From assembly GCA_031213475.1 (NCBI GenBank), contig JARUPZ010000030.1:5077661-5141660 (forward strand): a DNA stretch of 64,000 nt, read 5' to 3'. A model generated the notes under the pieces. It ran no database searches, was not told where the DNA came from, and saw nothing but the letters and a program-made list of their open reading frames with translations. Shown here piece by piece: positions 57,652 to 64,000 of the stretch (positions are counted from its first letter, which is position 1; the number at the start of each line of letters is the position of its first letter). The position numbers and the translations under genes were made by a program. The stretch comes from Nereocystis luetkeana (Eukaryota > Sar > Phaeophyceae > Laminariales > Laminariaceae).

Positions 57652-58669
57652 ATGACGGTCGACTGGGACGAGGAGCTGCGCAAACTTAACGCTAGCGAGT
57701 ACGGCAAGCGTCGCGCGGATCGCGATTTAACCAAGGACATGGACGATCCCGAAGCCGTGAAGTGGGCCAAATCAAACGCAAACAAAGCTCAATCGGCTGT
57801 GCAGGAAACTTCCTACAAGGTGAAAAATCGGACGCCGAGGCGCGCTTGAACGTCGCCCCTTCCCCGTTGGCGTTGTCGTTGTCGAGCTCGTCGTTGTGTC
57901 GCTTTGCACTAATAATAGTTTGTGATTCGTACCAGGGTATGAGCTTTTGTTGTTTTGGCGCCATCTTCGTGACGGGCGTGCGTTTTGGAGATTGTATACA
58001 GAGGGGGAACACGCTGTCTGTTCGCAGATGGGCGCGATCCGCCTCTGTTCCCCTTAGCTTGCCCGAACGAGTAGGTTTTCGTCTCGCGCTCCGGTTCTCT
58101 TCACCACGAGTGTTCCCGGCATGCTCACCTCGGCGCCGCGCTCGTGCTGCCCCCCCCCCCCCCCCCCCCCCCCAGAACCCGCCACCCTACCCATGCCACC
58201 CACCCCCCATTCCCTCCCACACTCCCCATCCGCCCACATCCCACCCCTACTCTGCTCCGACGTACCAGGCACCTTTTTGTCATCGCCTGGCATGGTGTTC
58301 CCAACGACAAGGTATTCCGTATTCCGATGGCAATAAAAGCACGCCCCTGTCCCCCCCTTCCTTCCCTCCCCTCCCCCTCTTTGTATACAGGTACGGGGAG
58401 CCATGCAGAAGGCTCCCCGCTGGCAGCAGCTGTCCCGCGACTACCGATTCTGGTTGGGACTCGTGGTAGCGTTGAGTCTACTGTCGTCGATCCTTGGCGC
58501 CAGCGGGCGATCTCAAGACCTGGTCGTGTGGAACGATGCCTTGGGCAGGAGCGACGAGGTGGCGGAAGCTTTCGCGTACGCTGCCCTCGTAGCCGCCACC
58601 ACCGCCCACGCAGCGGGGGACGCGGCGTCTCAACTGGCGGAGACCGGGGCGGCGATTGTGTTTGCGTGA
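57652..58669 (+). CDS. Small single-pass membrane protein, unknown function (two exons, 148 aa)
   Basis: Exons 57652-57819 and 58391-58669 join in phase 0 (AAG/GTGAAA donor, TATACAG acceptor). The first half is hydrophilic (VDWDEELRKLNASEYGKRRADRDL, then DDPEAVKWAKSNANKAQSAV). The second exon begins VRGAMQKAPRWQQLSRDYRF and then has one membrane segment, LGLVVALSLLSSILGAS. The C-terminus is Ala-rich and mildly acidic (DEVAEAFAYAALVAATTAHAAGDAASQLAE). No family recognised. An in-frame stop just upstream and an AAAAG before the ATG leave two options: the ATG is the start, or it is an internal exon continuing the plastid leader at 53875. The intron holds a 24-base poly-C tract. Confidence 0.6.
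58150..58173 (+). repeat. Poly-C tract
   Basis: 24 consecutive C in the intron of the 57652 gene. Comparable poly-G runs occur near 1931-1949 and 63930-63942. Confidence 0.95.
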
Positions 58670-58771
58670 GGGGGGCGCCGCGGCTGCACCTAGCGTCATC
58701 ACTCGCTCCCTGGAAGCGACACGAAGCCAAGCGAAAGAGATTTGAGCTGACGCGATGGCAGTGCTTCATGT

Positions 58772-58843
58772 GCTGTTGTTGTTGCTGCTGCTGCTGCTGT
58801 AGCTGTAGGCACGTGGTGACGGTGCACGGTGGTGGTGCGTCTG

Positions 58844-58879
<36 letters not shown>

Positions 58880-58935
58880 TGCTGTTGCGACCTGTACTGG
58901 CAGTGTGTCTATGCTGCGGTTGCTGCTGCTGCCGG
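58772..58935. repeat. (CTG)n-type microsatellite
   Basis: Interrupted runs of CTG/TTG units downstream of the 57652 gene. The open frames across it are repeat artefacts. Confidence 0.9.
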
Positions 58936-60599
58936 CCATAAAGAGAGGGGAGCGTCGGCAGCGCAGTGGGGGTGAACTGCCGCATATACTGGCGGAGGCG
59001 TGTGTTTGGGCTGCTGCTCAAGGGTAGAGCCAGACCATCATAACCACCGCGCGGGTCCGCTTGCTCTCGACGGTAGGGGAGAGGGGTTGTCGGACCCCCG
59101 GCATCGAAGGTATAGCGAGGAAGAGGTGCCGGAGCGATCGGTGTGGAAACGACGCCGTTAAGGGGTCGGAAAGAATTCGATTTCGGAACGGCCCATCTGT
59201 AAGTAGGGATGGCGAAGATGAGGGCGAGGGGCACGAGGCATGTTGGAATGGGTTGGGAAGGACGCCTCTTGCGCGATACTCGCTCGGAGGTAGGTGACTT
59301 GGTTGTGAGGTGGCGTTTTTTTTTCAGCAGGCATGAGGGGTGTGTGGTTAAAAAAAACCTTGTGACTACTGCAGAAAATATCGCAAATATCGCACAATAA
59401 ACCCAAGTACTTTGCCCCCCGAAATGTCGATGGAGTTTTAGACGGGTTGAGCGCTGGTCCGAGATGAAGGAAGTGAGGGTGTGTGGGGGATGTGATCGGG
59501 AGTGATCCGCGCCACCACCGGGAGAGGGCGGGGGTGAGTGCAAAACCTCCCGGCGTTCTTGGACTGCGTTACTCGCCGCCCCTCCCCTCTTAAGTCTCGA
59601 GATGTTTGCATGTACGACTTGCGTGCCCTGCGGGGTGCATGGTTTCGCATTTTGTTTTGTTTTTTCATGGTTTGCTTTCTCGCCGCGCTCAACACGGTGG
59701 TTCCGGTTGTGAAGAACAACACGCGCGGCGCTCATCAGCTAGCTTGTCAGGGGGTTTCGTTTGGCCGGCGGTTGCATGTAACCGCCGATTGCGGGTGCCG
59801 AAACGGGGGCCCATTAGTAGGGGAGGGTGGGGCGTGCTTGGGTTTTTGATCACGGCTCTGTACATATGGCGGCGTCATGTATTTTTGAGTTTTCACTTTC
59901 TTTCGGGCAGGACTGCGCGGGGGTGAAGGGGTGCAGTGTTAGGTTTTCACGGGCATGGTATTCTGTAGTTCTGTAGCGGTTGGGAATGAGTGTTTAATGC
60001 ATTAGGTCCGGGCCAGGCCGGACCGTCGAGACTCGCCTTTAAATAAGGCGCCGGGGCAGCAGGTCAATGGCGCGCGCGATATGGAGCGTAGTCTTGGAAA
60101 ATGCGTGAATGCATGACTGGCTGTATGCCGACGTCGTCCGTCTTTTTTTTTGTGGCTGTATTGCTGCTAATGATGACGGCTTGCTTTCGTTCACCAAGTG
60201 AATCGACTTTTAGTTTTACCCAACACCCCCCACAAACTTGTCCTCTTTCTGGGGATCGGGAGAGCAGACTAGATGAGGGAGAAAGGACGACACAACGACC
60301 ACTACTGTAGTAGCGAGATGGTGGGGGGTGCTCTGATTTCACCTACCCGTTACGAGCTGGAGTCTTCCCTGAAAAACGGCAAGCAGACGAAAAGACGGTT
60401 GAGTTTGTATCGCCGGGTGGATAATGTTTTGGGAAGTCCATACCAAAGTGGCCGTGTGAAAGGCCAAAGGGGGGGCGCATTTGGTTGGTCATCTCTGTTC
60501 GTTCTCGGTGAAGCGGACTTTGATGCTCTCACTCCCAGCCGCAGGAGGTGTCTGCTCCACACCACCGGGTACAATCTCCGGTTTGCCGTTGTACAGTCA

Positions 60600-60775
60600 C
60601 GGCCAACCCTATCGTTTCGCGCTAGACGTACGCGCGCGCCGAAGTTGGAAGCGCAGGCCAACCCCGTTTTCTTTGCGCTGGATGGACGTGCGCAATTTGG
60701 AACCTCAGGCAAAACCCGTACACTATTGGCGTTGGATGTGCCCGGGGTATGCTCGCGCAATTTGAACGCATGACC
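60600..60775. repeat. Three degenerate ~58 bp units
   Basis: GCGCTAGACGT / GCGCTGGATGGACGT / GCGTTGGATGTG each precede a CGCGCAATTTG- or CGCCGAAGTTG-type block. Confidence 0.5.
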
Positions 60776-61329
60776 ACGAAAAGAGAAACGACAAGCATCG
60801 GGGTAGAAACTGATGAGGGGGGGGGCGAGCTTGCGCGGGTAGGAGAGAGTAATCGCAGGGCAGGGGGTGAAGCGGGGTGGGCTATTAATAGTGTGACCCC
60901 GTCTGTAGCCGCGGGGTCATGTCACGGTGCAACATGCACAACGATTTTTACGTATCATCATCGTATATAATACGTTTTTTTTCTTATGATAAGCGCGCGG
61001 TGTACGCTTGGGCGGTGGGAACCATCGATCAGGAAATACACATCTCGTCGGCGCATGCGTGTACTGACGAGACAGCTATACACCACTCTGGCCGAGAATA
61101 TACTGTATGTAGTACGACCCCTTCAACGTCCACATCAAAGTAGTCCAAGTGGGGATTTTGTTCGTATCAGAGTCCAAACAGGAAATTCGTTCACATCGGA
61201 GTCTTATCGGGGATTATGTTATACCTGGTATTTCGCTGTAGGCCAGAGTGGATCGATGCAGATGATTTCCCCCCAATTATTGTAGTCTTCTCTCTAAAGC
61301 CAGTTTTCCAAGGAAGGTTTGTTCCGTAG

Positions 61330-61720
61330 GGTTGTGGACTCCGGGTACGGGTTTGAAAGTCTTGGAGCACTTACAGAAGTTCCGGGTACGGGTATTGAAA
61401 TCTTGCGGAGGAGTACCGGGTATTGTGGCACGGGCGTACATAATCCGCAGAAGTTCCAGGCAGGTATAAAAAAGCTGTACCCGTGCCCCGGGTATTATGG
61501 CACGGGCGTACAAAACTCACAGAAGTGTCGGGCAGATGAAAAATTATTGTACCCGTACCCCGGGTTTTGTGGCACGGGCGTACAGAACTTGCGAAAGTTC
61601 CGGGTACGGATATGAACGTCGTACAGACCTCACAGAAGTTGTTCCTGGTACGGGTAGGGATGTTGTACTCGACTCTCAGAAGCCCCAGGTACGAGTAATA
61701 CCGGGGTAAATTCACGCCTC
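61330..61720. repeat. ~70 bp minisatellite, about five units
   Basis: Units contain GGCACGGGCGTACA, CAGAAGT-TCCGGG and GTACCCGTACCCCGGGT. The third and fourth units are the most alike. Single echoes continue to about 61840. Confidence 0.85.
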
Positions 61721-62179
61721 AAGGGGACGAAAAACAACAGTATTCATTCGTATTCTAGTGTACAGAACTTACAGAAGTTCCGGGCACGGATAAGTTCCGG
61801 GTACGGATATGAATGTCGTGCAGAACTAACCCACAGAAGTTCATTGTAGCAAAACACCCGGGAAAATCCCCCGCTGGTTCTTTTGCACGTGCCCTACGTA
61901 ACACAACCTTGCAATCTTCTTTGTGCCGACCACAATAGGTGTACTCGTAGCATCACTTTTTTCGTGGACTGCCTGTAGTACGTATACACATATACCTGGT
62001 AATACGTAGGCCACCGATTCGTGCCGTTCGTGCCGAGGTCACGCTCGGTTTTGCTGGGGCTTGGTGTTACTCGCAGCCGCCTACGTTGGGCGCCTTAGTT
62101 TGTAAGGCGCGCAATTTTCCCCGGCTGATCAGTATGCACTACCACCGGCCGCTGCATCGCGCTTTGCACGGGAGGAGCT

Positions 62180-62250
62180 GCTGCCGTCACAGCTCAACAG
62201 GGGGGATGTTTTATCGAGACAGCTCAATAGAGAGGATGTTTTATCGTCAC
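62180..62250. repeat. Two tandem ~32 bp units
   Basis: CAGCTCAACAGGGGGGATGTTTTATCG is followed by CAGCTCAATAGAGAGGATG-TTTTATCG, then a third partial echo. Confidence 0.75.
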
Positions 62251-62623
62251 AGTGCTTTGCCGTGCTGTTCAGTAACAATAAGCAGGTGCTTCCCTGGGGT
62301 ATGATCAAGAATTAGCCAAAAGCCACGCAGCGTCAACAAATGCAGGCGAAAACGAGCGCGAGCATGAATGTCCTCCCACATTATCTTTCTCGATAAGTCT
62401 GTACACCCGAAAATGCAAGGCCAAAAATTGGGGGAAATAACAAAAAAAAAAACGTCCGACAGTAATGTCCCACAGAACTCGCTTCTCTGTCGACTAGTCG
62501 GCAGACGTACACACTTCGAAAAGAGTCTCGACTTTCAAAAGCCTCGACCCCCCCCCCCCCCTTTGCTCACTGCGGTTTAGCTATGTATACACCAGGTTCA
62601 AGTACAGGTTCAACGGTTACCGG

Positions 62624-64000
62624 CTACTTTTTTTTCCCGCCGCCCCACGGGCTGACGAACTCGATCTCTCCCGTGCGAGCGTTGACCTGTCGCTTCTTGA
62701 TCTGCCGCAACTGCTTCTTGCTCATGGTCTTCATCTTGTGCGTCTTGGATATCTGTCGAAGCCAAAGGTATCACACAAACGACATACACACGTGTACCAG
62801 GTATACGTGTATTAGAAGGGCGAGGAAACCCAACAACTATGTACTTACGCGTGGTCGTACGAAGTCGCCACGAGCATCGCCACCGCGTTGTCACGGTCTC
62901 TCGCGGCGCGCACAAGACAAGACGGCAAAGCGGCCTCACGGTTGCTGTATACCTGGTATATATATACTTCGTATATACGTCTACGCAAAACCGTTCCCAG
63001 CGCTTCCCCCGTCGACAACCCGCGAGATCCACCAAGGAAAACAGCGCGTCTGTAAAATCTTGGTGGGACACGGGTGCAACGAGCACAGCATGGAAAAGCG
63101 CGGTCACGCCAACCGTAGGAGGGTGCTCGCGATCTGGAGCATTGTTATCACCATATACTGAAACCGTGAAAGGGAACTCCTTCTACAGTAGAGTAGTCCC
63201 GGTACTAAGGTGTATCAATCCCTGACCCAGCAGGCGCTACGGTTGGTATATTTTGCAAAAAAAATGCCATTGGTTTCGTCTCTCTTGGCCTCTCAGGTCC
63301 CAGAAGGGTTATGGCACAACATCAAATCAGTTCCAGGATGTATACCTCGCAGTTGGTAAAATCTTTTTTTCGCGTTAACCATAATTCCCCCGCAGCAACG
63401 ATGACGCTGATTCCCCCGCAGCAACGAATGTCGCGGAACGATCACACCGCAAACGGCAAAACCCTACCGCCCATTGTCTCGACCAGTGCTGCCTGCTAAT
63501 GCAGGCACGAGCTCAACCCTTTTAGAACTGCAGTCTCGTTTTGGGGACAATTGGGGACAAATTACTTGGAATTTGAGTGCCTTGTCCCCAAAACGGGACT
63601 GGAGTTCTAAAGGGGTTAATTGCTGCCACGAAATAAAAAAAACGGCAGTCTCAAGCCTCATTGCTGTTGTCACACATTTACGCTACGTGGGTCGTGATCG
63701 TGTATTTGAAGTGTCAATCCCTTTCAGAATTGCACATACGTTGTTTGGGGATGACTTCCTCAGAAATAGTGAGGGATAATTTTCGCAGCGCTAGGAGGGG
63801 TTAAGAGCAGGAAGGAGAACGGACTGGTCCTCTCACCGTTTGGTACGTTGTGTTTTTCATCTCGTTTTGCTGCCTCCGCTTTTCCCTCTCCAGCTTCTCC
63901 TGTTTTTTATCCTGGCCGAGTCGAGAGACCGGGGGGGGGGGGCACCGTAAACGAGCAAAAAGAAAAAAACAGTTGAACCCCCAGAAACGGTACGAAAAAA
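62624..64000 (-). CDS. CGR1: CGR1/CCDC86-type nucleolar ribosome-biogenesis protein (3' end only)
   Basis: Two minus-strand exons, 63911-63837 and 62752-62624, join in phase 0 (ACG/GTGAGA donor, CGACAG acceptor) to give 67 residues and the stop. The first is DKKQEKLEREKRRQQNEMKN-TTYQT. The second is ISKTHKMKTMSKKQLRQIKK-RQVNARTGEIEFVSPWGGGKKK. The Lys/Arg/Glu-rich helix followed by I-x-x-x-x-K-x-K-x-x-x-KKQLR-x-I-x-KR is the C-terminal signature of the Cgr1/CCDC86 family, nucleolar proteins needed for 60S rRNA processing. Upstream exons lie beyond base 64000; an acceptor-like pyrimidine tract ending GGCCAG precedes the first visible exon. The 1.08 kb intron contains MITE A copy 4 and two ankyrin-like open stretches. 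Confidence 0.8.
63515..63619. mobile_element. MITE family A, copy 4
   Basis: A 105 bp hairpin with ends AACCCTTTTAGAACTGCAGT and ACTGGAGTTCTAAAGGGGTT. It is longer than the other copies because GGGGACAATT is duplicated inside. It lies in the intron of the CGR1-like gene. Confidence 0.85.

Larger units (their letters stand above)
58670..62623. other. Spacer between the small membrane-protein gene and the CGR1-like gene
   Basis: About 4 kb. It contains the CTG microsatellite, three degenerate ~58 bp units at 60600-60775, a ~70 bp minisatellite at 61330-61720 and a pair of ~32 bp units at 62180-62250. No recognisable gene. Confidence 0.5.

Noticed and set aside
58125-59735. 536-codon open frame on the minus strand
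   Set aside because: It runs across poly-G/poly-C and CTG repeats and antisense to the 57652 gene. Its product is Arg/Pro/Ser-rich without any domain, so it is a composition artefact.
62990-63225. DTGA motif suggesting an aspartic protease on the plus strand
   Set aside because: An isolated four-residue match without flanking protease blocks; the opposite strand shows better ankyrin-like character.

Overview
The window is nuclear DNA of a eukaryotic alga, most likely a stramenopile (heterokont) and probably a brown alga. The reasons are multi-exon genes with introns of about 0.3 to 6 kb, GT-AG introns plus one GC-AG intron, roughly balanced base composition, a plastid HSP90 whose N-terminus is a signal peptide ending at an Ala-Phe step (the heterokont plastid-import signal), a large intronless pentatricopeptide-repeat protein, and repeat-rich spacers. 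The species assignment is inference.

Layout. 1-8147 (-): 5' part of a prenylcysteine-oxidase-like flavoprotein gene, which runs off the left edge; its 6 kb first intron holds a broken Ty3/gypsy chromovirus (3826-7325). 8148-8678: divergent promoter region. 8679-25192 (+): complete 11-exon plastid HSP90 gene (782 aa); its 6.4 kb second intron holds a second broken Ty3/gypsy element lying antisense to the gene. 25193-29501: spacer. 29502-32792 (-): DUF1823 family gene, four exons visible. 32793-39640: spacer with a 0.73 kb inverted-repeat DNA transposon and other repeats. 39641-43309 (+): SRPBCC (cyclase/dehydrase) gene, five exons visible, N-terminal exon not found. 43310-51113: 7.8 kb without a recognisable gene, rich in MITEs and minisatellites. 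51114-53468 (-): intronless PPR protein. 53875-54013 (+): probable first exon of a plastid-targeted protein. 57652-58669 (+): small two-exon membrane protein. 62624 to the right edge (-): 3' end of a CGR1/CCDC86-type nucleolar ribosome-biogenesis gene.

Function. HSP90C, DUF1823 (known mainly from cyanobacteria and plastid lineages), the SRPBCC protein, the PPR protein and the orphan leader exon all fit organelle or plastid biology. They are independently transcribed and nothing suggests an operon-like unit. No CRISPR array, rRNA or intact tRNA was seen.

Most interesting signal. Short palindromes flanked by TA (TA-CCWGG-TA, TA-TTAA-TA, and longer relatives such as TA-CCCGGG-TA) are strongly over-represented in non-coding DNA. 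The two LTRs of the 3826-7325 element act as an internal control. Where one LTR has a plain TA, the other has TA-CCAGG-TA at one place and TA-TTAA-TA at another. The motifs therefore look like insertions that duplicate a TA, i.e. transposon excision footprints or an unnamed class of micro-insertion. Several MITE families (two to five copies each) and one nearly identical 0.26 kb repeat pair complete the mobile-DNA picture.
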